From assembly GCF_001730685.1 (NCBI RefSeq), contig NZ_MDJR01000003.1, forward strand, positions 1-64,000: a DNA stretch of 64,000 bases. The letters are read 5' to 3'. The notes beneath the pieces are model-generated. The model was not told the origin of the DNA. It worked only from the letters and a program-made list of their open reading frames with translations, and did not search any database. Of the stretch, positions 25,725-35,588 are shown one piece after another; positions within the stretch are counted from its first letter, which is position 1; each line of letters opens with the position of its first letter. Position numbers and translations under genes: made by a program. The stretch is from Caloranaerobacter ferrireducens (GTDB lineage: Bacteria > Bacillota > Clostridia > Tissierellales > Thermohalobacteraceae).

Positions 25725-28001
25725 ATGGAGAAAAAACTGTGGCTTATCGAACAGAATTATTATGATGTGAAAGATAGTCCGAAATACGAAACTATATTTA
25801 CATTAGCAAATGGTTACAGGGGACTCAGAGGTTGGTTAGAGTTTTCTAAATATGGTTTTTGTGGTAATTTTATTGCAGGAGTATTTGATAAAGCTCAAGC
25901 TCAAGTTACTGAAATTGTTAATGCTCAAAATCCTTTAGTTTTTAATTTATATATTGATGATGAGTTAATTGACATTGACAGAAGTGAAATTTTATATTTT
26001 AAAAGATATTTAGACATGAAGAATGGGATACTATATACTGATGTAGAAATAAAAACACCGAAAGGAAAAATTACTAAAATATTTTCAAGACGATTTGTAA
26101 GTAGAAATAATGTACATAGATGGGGTGCTGAATATAAAATAACACCTGTAAACTATTCAGGTAAAATTTTTGTTGAGAATATAATTGATGCTACTGTAAC
26201 TAACGGTAATTATCATCCAGCTGATAAAGCTAAACATATTAGAGTTAAAGAAAGCTATGATTTTAATCCAGGTATAGCTTTGGAAACTTGCACTATTGAT
26301 AAGCACATAACTATAATAGAGGGAACAGCTATTAAAGTTTTAGACGAGTCAGCTTTAAGAAATAGAAAGTATGGAGTTTTTGGTGAAATAGTTAGAGAAC
26401 TTTTAGAGTTAAGAGTAGAAGAAGGGAAAGAGTATACATTACAAAAATTTGGTGTAACATATACATCAAGAGATACAGATGATGCTCTTAAAGATATTTT
26501 AGCATGTGAATTAAAAAGCTTTTATGAACAGGGATTACAAAATGAAATAAGAGCTCATATTAAAGCTTGGCAAGAGATTTGGGATAAGATTGATATTGAA
26601 ATAAAAGGAGATGACCTAGCTCAATTAGGTATAAGATTTAACATATTTCAATTATCTTCATCAGCGTATGACCAAGATGATAGAGTAAGTATTGCAGCTA
26701 AAGCACTGCATGGGGAAGGTTATAAAGGACATGTTTTTTGGGACACAGAGATTTTTATGCTTCCATTTTTTATATATACTCAACCTGAAATTGCACGAAA
26801 TTTATTAATGTATAGATACAATACTCTAGATGGGGCTAGGAGAAATGCAAAGCTTAACGATTACGAAGGAGCTCAATTCCCATGGGAGTCAGCTGATGAT
26901 GGTTTAGAAGTAACACCTAAGTGGGGAATGGATTATGATGGTAATCCGGTAAGAATATGGACTGGTGATGAAGAGTTCCATATCAACTCAGATATTGCAT
27001 TCGGTATTTGGGAATATTACAGAGCTACAAGAGATAAAGACTTTCTAATAAATTATGGTATAGAAACACTTCTTGAAACATCTAAATTTTGGAAAAGCAG
27101 AGTAGAGTATAATGAGGAAAAGGATAGATATGAAATAAATAGAGTAATAGGCCCAGATGAATTTCATGAACACGTGAATAATAATTTTTATACAAACTAT
27201 TTAGCTAAATGGAACATTGAAAAGACATTAGAGCTTGCTGAATGGTTAAAAAGAGAAGATAATAAGGTTTATAACGATTTACTTAATAAATTAGATATTA
27301 AGGAAGAAGATTTTAAAGAATGGAAAATAATAAAGGATAAGATTTATATACCATATTCAGAAGATGGGAAGCTAATCGAACAGTTTGAAGGATATTTTGA
27401 TTTAAAAGATATAAAAATTACAGAACATGACGAAAATGGTATGCCTTTATGGCCAGATTTACAAGGTTATAAACTAGGACAAACTCAATTAATTAAGCAG
27501 CCAGATGTTGTTATGTTGATGCTCTTGTTAGGTGACGAATTTGACTTAGAAACAAGAAGAATTAACTATGAATACTACGAAAAAAGAACAATGCATAAGT
27601 CCTCATTGAGTCCATCAATGTATTCGATAATGGGACTTACAGTAGGGGATACACACAATGCTTATAAGTATTTTATGAAAACTATATTAACAGATTTAGA
27701 AGATAATCAAGGCAATGCTGAGTTTGGATTGCATGCTGCATCTACTGGTGGTTCTTGGCAAAGTGTAGTGTTTGGCTTTGGAGGATTACATGTAGATAAA
27801 GAACATCACCTTTGCCTAAATCCGTGGATACCAGAACATTGGGACGAATTAACTTTTAATATTACTTGGCAAGATGCTAAAGTGAAAATTGTAGTTACTC
27901 AGACTGAAGTTAGAGTAGTAAGCACAAAAGATATTGATGTTAGAATATATGATGAGAAATTGAAAGTTAATAAAAACAAAGAGTTGGTATATAGAAAATA
28001 A
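25725..28001 (+). CDS. Glycoside hydrolase family 65 disaccharide phosphorylase 1
   Basis: Inverting phosphorylase that splits an alpha-glucoside with phosphate to beta-glucose-1-phosphate plus the acceptor sugar. It has the N-terminal beta-sandwich, the (alpha/alpha)6 barrel from about residue 300 and a small C-terminal beta domain. The catalytic acid is E479 (IGPDEFHE), and the phosphate site includes the STGGSW loop near residue 665. VFWDTEIFMLP and LYRYNTL-like segments are family marks. 758 aa is typical. Specificity (kojibiose, trehalose, maltose, nigerose or other) cannot be read with confidence; the DEFHEHVNNNFYTN loop is the place to compare. It is divergent from pgmB and likely under LacI regulator 1. 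Confidence 0.9.
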   Translation: MEKKLWLIEQNYYDVKDSPKYETIFTLANGYRGLRGWLEFSKYGFCGNFIAGVFDKAQAQVTEIVNAQNPLVFNLYIDDELIDIDRSEILYFKRYLDMKNGILYTDVEIKTPKGKITKIFSRRFVSRNNVHRWGAEYKITPVNYSGKIFVENIIDATVTNGNYHPADKAKHIRVKESYDFNPGIALETCTIDKHITIIEGTAIKVLDESALRNRKYGVFGEIVRELLELRVEEGKEYTLQKFGVTYTSRDTDDALKDILACELKSFYEQGLQNEIRAHIKAWQEIWDKIDIEIKGDDLAQLGIRFNIFQLSSSAYDQDDRVSIAAKALHGEGYKGHVFWDTEIFMLPFFIYTQPEIARNLLMYRYNTLDGARRNAKLNDYEGAQFPWESADDGLEVTPKWGMDYDGNPVRIWTGDEEFHINSDIAFGIWEYYRATRDKDFLINYGIETLLETSKFWKSRVEYNEEKDRYEINRVIGPDEFHEHVNNNFYTNYLAKWNIEKTLELAEWLKREDNKVYNDLLNKLDIKEEDFKEWKIIKDKIYIPYSEDGKLIEQFEGYFDLKDIKITEHDENGMPLWPDLQGYKLGQTQLIKQPDVVMLMLLLGDEFDLETRRINYEYYEKRTMHKSSLSPSMYSIMGLTVGDTHNAYKYFMKTILTDLEDNQGNAEFGLHAASTGGSWQSVVFGFGGLHVDKEHHLCLNPWIPEHWDELTFNITWQDAKVKIVVTQTEVRVVSTKDIDVRIYDEKLKVNKNKELVYRK

Positions 28002-28029
28002 TAGGTATTAAAACAGGTCGATAATTTAA

Positions 28030-28839
28030 ATATTTTACAAATCGGGAATAATTTTTTATTTTTTAGTAATTTCTTATTCAGTAATTACATTAGGACCATT
28101 TATATGGAGGTAATAACTTCATTAAAACCAACTAGTGAAGTTAATAATTTTACTGTAAATCTATCAACATTATCTTTCGATAATTATATATTCTTATGGG
28201 AAAGATACCCTTTTGCAAGATGGACTTTTAACAGTTTAATAGTTGCTAGTATTGTTACATTAGGTAATTTACTGTTTAACTCAATGGCGGGATATGCATT
28301 AGCAAGAATTGATTTTCCTGGGGAAAAACTCTATATTTAGCTATACTAGCAATGATGATGGTACCTGGACAAGTTGTTCTGGTTCCTACCTTTATTTTGC
28401 TTACTAAACTAAATTGGATAAATACTTATCAGGGGCTAACGATTCCTTTTTTATGTAGTCTATTTGGGATTTTTTAATGAGACAATTTTTCTTAAGTATA
28501 CCGAAGTCTGTTGAAGAAGCAGCTATTATAGATGGTCTTAGTAGGTTTGGAGTATTTTTTAGAATAGTGCTACCAATGGCTAAACCTGTACTTTCTACAC
28601 AATTTATACTAATGTTTACAGGCAATTGGAATAGCTTTTTGTGGCCAAGTTTATTAGCTACTAGAGATAATATGTATACGCTACCAGTTGGTTTAAACTC
28701 TTTTTATGGACAGTATTTTCAATTTTGGGACCAAGTATTAGCTGGAGTTATGATACTTTCAGTGCCTGCAATAATCATTTTTTTGATTTCCCAAAGAAAT
28801 TTTATAAAAGGGATTTCAACTACAGGGATGAAAGGTTAA
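28030..28839 (+). pseudogene. Broken MalG-type sugar ABC permease (three frameshifts)
   Basis: Conceptual translation across three frames gives a nearly full-length 270-aa permease. The N-terminal segment IFYFLVISYSVITLGPFIWR (28030-28106) is followed by a shift into ITSLKPTSEVNNF. A second shift near 28335 links FPGEKLYI to LAILAMMMVPGQ. A third near 28474 joins FGIF to LMRQFFLSIPKSVEEAAIIDG, the EAA loop that contacts the ATPase. It ends ISTTGMKG as normal. Each shift would be repaired by adding one T. No ribosome site or ATG remains at the front, and no partner permease or binding protein is beside it. It is probably a decaying transporter gene downstream of GH65-1; sequencing indels are the alternative. 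Confidence 0.85.
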
Positions 28840-28861
28840 TGCTATTAATTTAGTTAAGTTA

Positions 28862-28902
28862 AAATAACTCTAGTCGTTTTTTTATATGACTAGAGTTTTA
28901 TT
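28862..28902 (+). terminator. Terminator after the permease pseudogene
   Basis: AACTCTAGTC...GACTAGAGTT with a T-rich 12-nt loop, then TTATT; the repeat element starts in its tail. Confidence 0.8.
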
Positions 28903-29010
28903 ATAATCCATAGGAAATTATAAACTACTTTAAATTGTGGATAATTTTAAATATAATTTCCGTTTATGGATTTCAACAAAATCTTCAATTGTGTTATAAG
29001 AAATTTTCAG
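28903..29010 (+). repeat. Interspersed structured repeat, copy 4
   Basis: A full left hairpin: ATCCATA+GGAAATTATA pairs with TATAATTTCC+TATGGAT, with a GTT bulge. The right hairpin is degenerate (AAAATCTTC...GAAATTTT). Confidence 0.85.
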
Positions 29011-29017
29011 AAAAATA

Positions 29018-29046
29018 TTGACAATTAATAGATTTGTTGATAGAAT
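29018..29046 (+). promoter_or_regulatory. Promoter of LacI regulator 2
   Basis: TTGACA, 17 nt, TAGAAT; the operator lies 14 bp downstream. Confidence 0.75.
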
Positions 29047-29060
29047 AGTCTACGTAAAGA

Positions 29061-29074
29061 TGTAAACGATTACA
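29061..29074. promoter_or_regulatory. Operator TGTAAACGATTACA, site 1 of 3
   Basis: A near-perfect palindrome centred on CG just after the promoter of regulator 2. Exact copies occur at 30095 and 33160. It fits a LacI-type autoregulatory site and also the CcpA cre pattern TGNAANCGNWNNCA, so either protein could bind. Confidence 0.7.
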
Positions 29075-29087
29075 TAAGGTGATGAAA

Positions 29088-30077
29088 ATGAGTGTAAGTA
29101 TAAAAGATGTAGCGAAAATATCAGGCGTTTCAGTAGCAACTGTTTCGAGAGTTTTAAATAAAAGTGGTTACGTGAGTGAAGAAACTAAAAAAAGAGTTTT
29201 AGAAGCAATAGAAAAGACAGGCTATAAACCAAATGCAATCGCTAGAAGTTTAAAAGTTAAAAATACTAGAACTATCGGTATAATGATACCAGATATCTCT
29301 AGTCATTTTTTTCCTGAGGTTGTTAGAGGGATAGAGGATATTGCAAATCTTTATAACTATAATATTATACTTTGTAATACTGATTTGGATAGAGAAAAAG
29401 AGGAAAAATATCTAGATGTTTTAGCAGAGAAACAGACTGATGGAATTATATTTATGAGCAATACGGTAACCGATACTTTAGCTGAAAAAATCAAAAAAAC
29501 GGGAATTGATGTTGTTTTAATTTCTACTGATTATGAGGATATGCCATCAGTAACTATAAATAATATGAAAGCTTCAGAGGATGCAGTTAAATATATTATA
29601 AAAAAGGGATATAAAAAGATAGCCTTCATTGGTGGACCGATGGACGACCCAAATGCTGGTCTACCAAGATTTAATGGGTTTGTAAAAGCTCTTACAGAAG
29701 GTGGACTACTCCTAAATAGAGAGTATATATGTGAAGGTGATTATCGATTCAAGTCAGGCTATAAAGAAGCAAAAAAATTATTTAATTTACCTGATAGGCC
29801 TGATGCGATTTTTGCCGCTAGTGATGAAATGGCTTTAGGTGTTATAAAAGCAGCTTTTGAGATGAAAATAAGAGTGCCAGAAGATTTAGGTGTAGTAGGT
29901 TTTGATGATATCAATATATCTGAAATGTCATTTCCATCACTTACTACCATTGCACAGCCTTTATATGATATGGGGGCAATAGGGATGAGACTTTTAACAA
30001 AGATTTTAAATAAAGAGAAGATAGATTCTTATAAAATAACGTTGGAGCATAAACTTATAGTTAGAGAAAGCTGCTGA
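29088..30077 (+). CDS. LacI-family transcriptional regulator 2
   Basis: 329-aa repressor. The helix-turn-helix SIKDVAKISGVSVATVSRVL is at residues 4-23, the minor-groove hinge helix KPNAIARSLK follows, then a complete ligand-binding domain with FDDINISEMSFPSLTTI near the end. ATG 29088 is chosen because AAGGTGA sits 5-6 nt ahead; GTG/ATG codons at 29079/29082 overlap that site. It is the first gene of the ABC transporter/GH65-2 locus, whose transcription units carry the same operator as its own promoter. Confidence 0.9.
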   Translation: MSVSIKDVAKISGVSVATVSRVLNKSGYVSEETKKRVLEAIEKTGYKPNAIARSLKVKNTRTIGIMIPDISSHFFPEVVRGIEDIANLYNYNIILCNTDLDREKEEKYLDVLAEKQTDGIIFMSNTVTDTLAEKIKKTGIDVVLISTDYEDMPSVTINNMKASEDAVKYIIKKGYKKIAFIGGPMDDPNAGLPRFNGFVKALTEGGLLLNREYICEGDYRFKSGYKEAKKLFNLPDRPDAIFAASDEMALGVIKAAFEMKIRVPEDLGVVGFDDINISEMSFPSLTTIAQPLYDMGAIGMRLLTKILNKEKIDSYKITLEHKLIVRESC

Positions 30078-30094
30078 AATTTTTTTAAAGCATA

Positions 30095-30108
30095 TGTAAA
30101 CGATTACA
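30095..30108. promoter_or_regulatory. Operator TGTAAACGATTACA, site 2 of 3
   Basis: Exact copy of the site before regulator 2, 17 bp ahead of the permease start codon and just upstream of AAGGAGGG. Confidence 0.7.
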
Positions 30109-30124
30109 CAAAGGAGGGCATGAA

Positions 30125-31015
30125 TTGAAAAGGTTCTTTAAAAAATATCATCTAGAAATATTGTTAATTCTACCTCTTGCTCTATACATTTTCTATTTTA
30201 CATTAATTCCAATTTTACAGACTATTAAGATGGGCTTTACAAATCCTATAACAGGCAATTTAAGTCTAGAGAACTACAGATACTTGCTTGAGAGAGAAGA
30301 TTTTAGAAAGGCATTTGTTAATACTTTTATAATATCTATCTTAGGTCTTATAATGCAGCTTGCAGCTGGTTTAATACTAGCACTTATGCTGAAAAAAGAG
30401 TTTAAAACTAAAGGAATATTTAGAGCAATAATTTTGACTCCTATGGGAGTTCCTACTTTGGTTTCAGGTGTAGCATTACTATATATATTCGATACTCAAG
30501 GATATTTTAATGAGTTATTATACAGGATTACTGAATGTTTGAAATACATTGGATTAATTGCTAATACGTACAGATTTGTTCCTATTGACTGGGCAAGTGG
30601 TGGTATAAGGACAATACTTATGATAGCATTCGGAGATATGTGGAAAGTAACTCCTATAGTAACTTTATTATTGTTAGCTGGATTAGAATCAATACCTTTA
30701 GATGTATATGAGGCAGCACAAATAGATGGAGCTTCCAAATGGCAAACATTTAAAAATATAACATTACCATTACTTAAACCATCTATTACAATGGCTGTAA
30801 TTTTAAGATCAGTTGATTTGTTTAGAATTTTTGAACTTCCAATGATATTAGCAGGGAAAACAGTTCCTGTACTTGCGACATATGCATTTGAGGAATACCG
30901 TGTTTACAATAATCCAAATATATCTGGAGCTGTTTCAACTATTCTACTTGTTATTATAATGATATTTGTATTATTATATCTGAAATATGTCGATAAAGGT
31001 GAGGGATTAGCATGA
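30125..31015 (+). CDS. Sugar ABC transporter permease, MalF type (transporter 1)
   Basis: 296-aa inner-membrane subunit with six predicted helices; the first begins LEILLILPLALYIFYFT. The EAA motif EAAQIDGASKWQTFKNITLPLLKP near residue 200 is the contact for the ATPase. The start is TTG 30125, since the nearby ATG 30120 runs straight into a stop; AAGGAGGG lies 6-7 nt upstream. It overlaps the next permease gene by 4 bp (ATGA). No ATPase gene lies in this locus, so it presumably shares an MsmX/MalK-like ATPase coded elsewhere. Confidence 0.9.
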   Translation: MKRFFKKYHLEILLILPLALYIFYFTLIPILQTIKMGFTNPITGNLSLENYRYLLEREDFRKAFVNTFIISILGLIMQLAAGLILALMLKKEFKTKGIFRAIILTPMGVPTLVSGVALLYIFDTQGYFNELLYRITECLKYIGLIANTYRFVPIDWASGGIRTILMIAFGDMWKVTPIVTLLLLAGLESIPLDVYEAAQIDGASKWQTFKNITLPLLKPSITMAVILRSVDLFRIFELPMILAGKTVPVLATYAFEEYRVYNNPNISGAVSTILLVIIMIFVLLYLKYVDKGEGLA

Positions 31016-31848
31016 TGAGTTCAGTTAAAAAAGATAGATTAGGCAAAATTATTGATGCTTCTTTTTTCCCCCTTCTTATATTTTTTTCATTGATAATGTT
31101 AATACCTGTGTATATATTGGTTAAAGTTTCAATCAGTCAACCAGTAGATGTACTTACACAACATCCAACATTTTTAATTAGGAATTTTACTTGGGATCAT
31201 TGGATAAAGGTATTAACTTCTGGTAAATTGTGGCCAGCTTTTAGAAAAAGTTTTACAGTAGCGACTTTAACTGCAATATTTGCAATAATTATAGCAACAC
31301 CTGCTTCATATGTGATTTCAAGATTACCTAAAAAAGTAAAGTACGTTGTTATATTAGGACTTTTTTTCACTAGAATGTTTCCCAATGTGGGTATAGCTTT
31401 ACCAATAGCTGTAAAGTTTTTGAAATGGAACCTTATGGATACTTATATAGGCCTTGTATTAGCTCACTTGATTGAACAATTACCTTTTATTACATGGATA
31501 CTTGTAGGTACTTTTGAAGTTATACCTGTTGATTTAGAGAAAAGTGCAATGATTGATGGAGCTTCGAGATTAAGAGCTCTTATGAGTATAGTAATACCAA
31601 ATGCAGCTCCTGGAATTGCAGTAGCGACTTTGTTTGTATGGCTGAATTCATGGAATGAATTTACTTATGCATTATATTTATCACTGTCTGAAAATACCTT
31701 ACCTTTGCAAGTTTACTATTATGTTAATAGAGGTGGGTTCTTTCAAACTGCAACATATGCAACAATATTAACTATTCCTGTGGCTGTTGTTACTTATGCT
31801 CTACAAAGGTATCTTAAATCAGATTACCTTGGAGGAGCAATTAAATAA
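31012..31848 (+). CDS. Sugar ABC transporter permease, MalG type (transporter 1)
   Basis: 278-aa membrane subunit with six helices. The EAA-like loop is LEKSAMIDGASRLRALMSIVIPNAAPG, and the C-terminus KSDYLGGAIK is typical of MalG proteins. It is translationally coupled to the MalF partner by an ATGA overlap. The next gene, 31 bp downstream, is the binding protein. Confidence 0.9.
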   Translation: MMSSVKKDRLGKIIDASFFPLLIFFSLIMLIPVYILVKVSISQPVDVLTQHPTFLIRNFTWDHWIKVLTSGKLWPAFRKSFTVATLTAIFAIIIATPASYVISRLPKKVKYVVILGLFFTRMFPNVGIALPIAVKFLKWNLMDTYIGLVLAHLIEQLPFITWILVGTFEVIPVDLEKSAMIDGASRLRALMSIVIPNAAPGIAVATLFVWLNSWNEFTYALYLSLSENTLPLQVYYYVNRGGFFQTATYATILTIPVAVVTYALQRYLKSDYLGGAIK

Positions 31849-31879
31849 AAATATAAATATAAAAGGGGAGGATATTTAT

Positions 31880-33106
31880 ATGAATTTTAAAAAAGTAATT
31901 TCGTTATTTCTTATTATGGTACTTACTTTTGCAATTTTATCTGGATGTACAGGAACAAAAGAACAAGCTAGTAAAGGACAAAAAGTACTAAGAGTTAGTA
32001 TGGCTCTAGGTGAATCAGAGTGGGAAGTAATGAAAAATAAAGTTTTCCCTATTTTTGAAAAAGAAAATAACGTTAAAATAGAAGCAGTACAAATTGAAGC
32101 TTCTGATCTTATTACTAAGCTAGAAGCTATGCATAAAGCAGGTAAGATGGAAATAGACATTATTACTCAAGACAATATGCAATTAGCACAACTTGTAGAG
32201 AAAGGATTAGTAGAAGACTTAAGCGAATACAGAGATATGATACCTGAAAATGTTATTAAGGCATTAATTCCAGTTGGTGAGTTTAATGGAAAATTATATT
32301 TTATGCCATATAGACCAAATGTTGAAATTAACTTCTATAACGAGAAGAAATTTAATGAATATGGAATTAAACCACCAACTAATTGGGATGAATTATTAAA
32401 AGTTGCAAAAACTTTCAAAGAAAAGGAAGGTATTGGTAGAGTAGCTATAAAAGGAACATTAGATGGGAATACAACTGTACAATTATTTGAATTCATAAGA
32501 CAAGCTGGTGGAGATCCACTAGTACTAAATGATGAAGGTTCAATTAAAGCTTATACTTTCTTAAAAAAATTATGGCCTTATTTATCACCAGATAGCAAGA
32601 AAGCAGATTGGAATACTATGAACAAATACTTAGCAACTGAGTCTGTATATTATGGTGCTAACTGGCCATTTGGAGTTAATGTAATAGTTAGAGACGGTGG
32701 TAAAAAAGAAATAAAAGCACATGCTGGATTTGCAGGACCTGTGAAAAAGTCAAAAGTTCTTGGTGGAGAAGTAATAGGTATACCAGTAGGTTCACCTAAT
32801 AAAGAATTAGCAGTAAAATTCATGCAATTCTTAATGAGCAAAGAAACTCAAGAATTATTAGTTACAGAGATGGGCTGGCCTTCATGCAGAACTGATGCAT
32901 ATGGTAAAGTAGAAGAGTGGCAAAAACCTTACTTTGAAGCAGTTAAAGAAGCTCTTAAAGTGTCACAGCCTAGACCAAATGTAACATATTGGGATACAGT
33001 TGATAAAGCTTTAAATGATGCATTCAGAGAAATTGTAATTGAAGGTAAAGATGTAAAAGCAACACTTGATAAATATGCTAAAGCTATTGCAGATGCTAAG
33101 AAGTAA
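31880..33106 (+). CDS. Sugar ABC transporter substrate-binding lipoprotein (transporter 1)
   Basis: 408-aa family 1 extracellular binding protein. The lipoprotein signal FLIMVLTFAILSGC places the lipid-modified Cys near residue 22. It is an alpha/beta two-lobed protein with PYRPNVEINFYNEKKFNEYGI and the C-terminal AVKFMQFLMSKETQELL. ATG 31880 is used because GGGGAGG lies 8 nt ahead; an in-frame ATG 93 bp upstream sits inside the permease gene. The ligand is presumably an alpha-glucoside used by the GH65 enzyme next door. Confidence 0.9.
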   Translation: MNFKKVISLFLIMVLTFAILSGCTGTKEQASKGQKVLRVSMALGESEWEVMKNKVFPIFEKENNVKIEAVQIEASDLITKLEAMHKAGKMEIDIITQDNMQLAQLVEKGLVEDLSEYRDMIPENVIKALIPVGEFNGKLYFMPYRPNVEINFYNEKKFNEYGIKPPTNWDELLKVAKTFKEKEGIGRVAIKGTLDGNTTVQLFEFIRQAGGDPLVLNDEGSIKAYTFLKKLWPYLSPDSKKADWNTMNKYLATESVYYGANWPFGVNVIVRDGGKKEIKAHAGFAGPVKKSKVLGGEVIGIPVGSPNKELAVKFMQFLMSKETQELLVTEMGWPSCRTDAYGKVEEWQKPYFEAVKEALKVSQPRPNVTYWDTVDKALNDAFREIVIEGKDVKATLDKYAKAIADAKK

Positions 33107-33112
33107 GGGAAG

Positions 33113-33134
33113 GGGCATATCTTGCGATATGCCC
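33113..33134 (+). other. Stem-loop after the binding protein gene
   Basis: GGGCATATC-TTGC-GATATGCCC without a strong T run. It may be a weak terminator or an mRNA 3' stabiliser that keeps binding-protein levels high relative to the downstream gene. Confidence 0.55.
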
Positions 33135-33159
33135 ATAGTATTGTTTTATTGCCAATATA

Positions 33160-33173
33160 TGTAAACGATTACA
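33160..33173. promoter_or_regulatory. Operator TGTAAACGATTACA, site 3 of 3
   Basis: Exact copy 66 bp before the GH65-2 start codon, implying separate control of this gene by the same regulator or by CcpA. Confidence 0.7.
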
Positions 33174-33238
33174 CATTCATAAGGTTAAAGCTATATTTAA
33201 AGTTTATATGTAATAAGAACTAGGAGAGGAGGCAAATT

Positions 33239-35557
33239 ATGAGAGAGTTTCACAAAAATAAAACAGCAATATATGAATATGATGAATGGAGAATTATAGA
33301 AAAAGAATTTAGTGAAAAATTAAATCAGAGAAGTGAAACTATTTTTTCGTTAGGTAATGGTTATTTAGGTATTAGAGGTAATTTAGAAGAAGGTTATTCT
33401 GGTGACCCTAAAACTAGCTTGGTAGGTACTTATATTAATGGAATCTATGAATCAGAACCAATAATGTATGGAGAGTATCATTTTGGGTATCCTCTTTGGG
33501 GACAGACAATGATAAATATTACGGATTGGAGACTTATAAGCTTATGGATTGATGATGAAAAATTTGATATGTTAAAAGGTTCAATTAAGGATTATAGTCG
33601 TATCCTTGATATGAAAAATGGAAAACTTATAAGGGAGCTAATTTGGAAAAGTCCTAAGGGTAAGGAAGTATATATAAAAATAGAAAGATTTGTTTCACTT
33701 ACAAATAAACACCTAGCCGTAATAAGATTTATGGTAAAACCGTTAAATTTTGATGGAGAGATTACTTTTATTTCTGAATTAGATGGAGATGTTAAAAATA
33801 AAAACTTAAGAGAACAAGCATTAAGAGTTATTGATAAATGGACAGATGGGAGATTAGGATATATTCAACAGAAAACTAATAGAACGGAATTTACTATAGG
33901 TTGTTCGATGTATAATGATTTTTATTGTAAAGATCAAGATATAGAATATTCGTTAGAAAAAATAGAGGAAGACAAAAAGATTGGAATTAAAATAGTTTTT
34001 AAAGGTGAAAGAAACCAAACATATATCTTGGATAAATATGTAAATTTCTACACTTCCAGAGATGTATCTGAAAATGAAATCATGAATTATGCTAAAGAAG
34101 GAGTTCTAGAGGCTAAGACCGCAGGTTACGATAATCTATATAATGAACATAGAAAATATCTGCTTAAATTCTGGGAAGATGCTGACATTAAGATAAAAGG
34201 AGATATAGCTTTACAACAAGGGATAAGATTTAACAGTTTTCAATTATTGCAATCTGTCGGAAAAGATGGCATTACTAATATAGGGGCAAAGGGTTTAACA
34301 GGTGAAGGATATGAAGGTCACTATTTCTGGGACTCGGAGATTTATATACTACCATTTTTCTTATACAGCAGACCAGAAATTTCTAAAGCTTTGCTAATAT
34401 ATAGATATAACACTTTAGACAAGGCACGTGAGAGAGCAAAAGAGATGAGAAGTAAAGGAGCATTATTCCCTTGGAGAACAATTAATGGTGAAGAAGCATC
34501 TTCATATTTCCCAGCATCTACAGCGCAATATCATATTGATGCAGATATAACATATGCTATTCATAAATATGTTGAAGCAACTGATGATATTGACTTTCTA
34601 ATAAATTATGGAGCAGAAATTGTGTTTGAAACAGCAAGAATGTGGGCAGATAGAGGAGGATATATACCTCTTAAGGATAATAAATTCTGTATTAATGAAG
34701 TTACGGGACCAGATGAATACAAACCTTGTGTTGACAACAATTGCTATACTAACTATATGGCTCGTTTTAATTTGAATTATGGAGTATATGTTGCTGAACT
34801 GTTGAAAGCTAAATATCCACAAAAATATGAGGAGTTAAAGGAAAAGATCAATCTAAAAGAAGAAGAACTTGTAGAATGGAAAAAAGCAGCAGATAATATG
34901 TATTTACCTTATGATGAAAAGTTAGGAATAAATCCTCAAGATGATAGTTTTCTTTACAAAGAACCATATGATGTAGATTCGATTCCTGTTGAGGAAACAC
35001 CACTGGTTACAAATTGGCATCAATTAAATATTATGAGATATCAAATATGTAAACAGGCTGACGTTATTTTACTAATGTTCTTGCTTGGAAATGAATTTGA
35101 TATTGAGTTAAAAAAGAGAAATTATGATTTTTATGAACCTAAAACGACTCATGATTCATCTTTATCAGCGTGCGTATTTAGCATTATTGCTTCAGAGATA
35201 GGATACAAGGAACAAGCATATAATTATTTTATGCAAACAGCTAGAATGGATTTAGATGATTATAATAATAATGCACATGAAGGAATTCACACTGCTTGTA
35301 TGGCTGGAACATGGGCAAGTGTTGTAAATGGATTTGCTGGGATGAGGGTATATAATAGTGAATTACACTTCAAACCGTATCTGCCTGAGAAATGGGAAAG
35401 TTATGAGTTTAGAATAAAATATAAGAATAGACAAATAAATGTTAAAGTTGAAGGAAACTTGACTACTTATAAATTACTTAATGGTGATAATATAGTGATT
35501 TGGCATAAAGGGAATAAGGTAGAGTTATCAAAAATGAAAGATGTAATTCTAGTGTGA
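33239..35557 (+). CDS. Glycoside hydrolase family 65 disaccharide phosphorylase 2
   Basis: 772-aa GH65 phosphorylase, clearly paralogous to but distinct from phosphorylase 1. The catalytic acid is E493 in TGPDEYKPCVDNNCYTN, and the barrel mark is YFWDSEIYILPFFLY. The acceptor loop differs (DEYKPC versus DEFHEH), so the disaccharides used probably differ. The product would be beta-glucose-1-phosphate, feeding PgmB. AGGAGG lies before ATG 33239. It is the last gene of the regulator-2 locus and has a terminator. Confidence 0.9.
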   Translation: MREFHKNKTAIYEYDEWRIIEKEFSEKLNQRSETIFSLGNGYLGIRGNLEEGYSGDPKTSLVGTYINGIYESEPIMYGEYHFGYPLWGQTMINITDWRLISLWIDDEKFDMLKGSIKDYSRILDMKNGKLIRELIWKSPKGKEVYIKIERFVSLTNKHLAVIRFMVKPLNFDGEITFISELDGDVKNKNLREQALRVIDKWTDGRLGYIQQKTNRTEFTIGCSMYNDFYCKDQDIEYSLEKIEEDKKIGIKIVFKGERNQTYILDKYVNFYTSRDVSENEIMNYAKEGVLEAKTAGYDNLYNEHRKYLLKFWEDADIKIKGDIALQQGIRFNSFQLLQSVGKDGITNIGAKGLTGEGYEGHYFWDSEIYILPFFLYSRPEISKALLIYRYNTLDKARERAKEMRSKGALFPWRTINGEEASSYFPASTAQYHIDADITYAIHKYVEATDDIDFLINYGAEIVFETARMWADRGGYIPLKDNKFCINEVTGPDEYKPCVDNNCYTNYMARFNLNYGVYVAELLKAKYPQKYEELKEKINLKEEELVEWKKAADNMYLPYDEKLGINPQDDSFLYKEPYDVDSIPVEETPLVTNWHQLNIMRYQICKQADVILLMFLLGNEFDIELKKRNYDFYEPKTTHDSSLSACVFSIIASEIGYKEQAYNYFMQTARMDLDDYNNNAHEGIHTACMAGTWASVVNGFAGMRVYNSELHFKPYLPEKWESYEFRIKYKNRQINVKVEGNLTTYKLLNGDNIVIWHKGNKVELSKMKDVILV

Positions 35558-35588
35558 TTTTTAAGTAGAATGATGACAGTTTTTGCTA

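Noticed and set aside
31787-33106. Longer start for the transporter-1 binding protein at 31787
   Set aside because: It lies inside the permease gene and would bury the lipoprotein signal; ATG 31880 has a strong ribosome site and a normal signal peptide.
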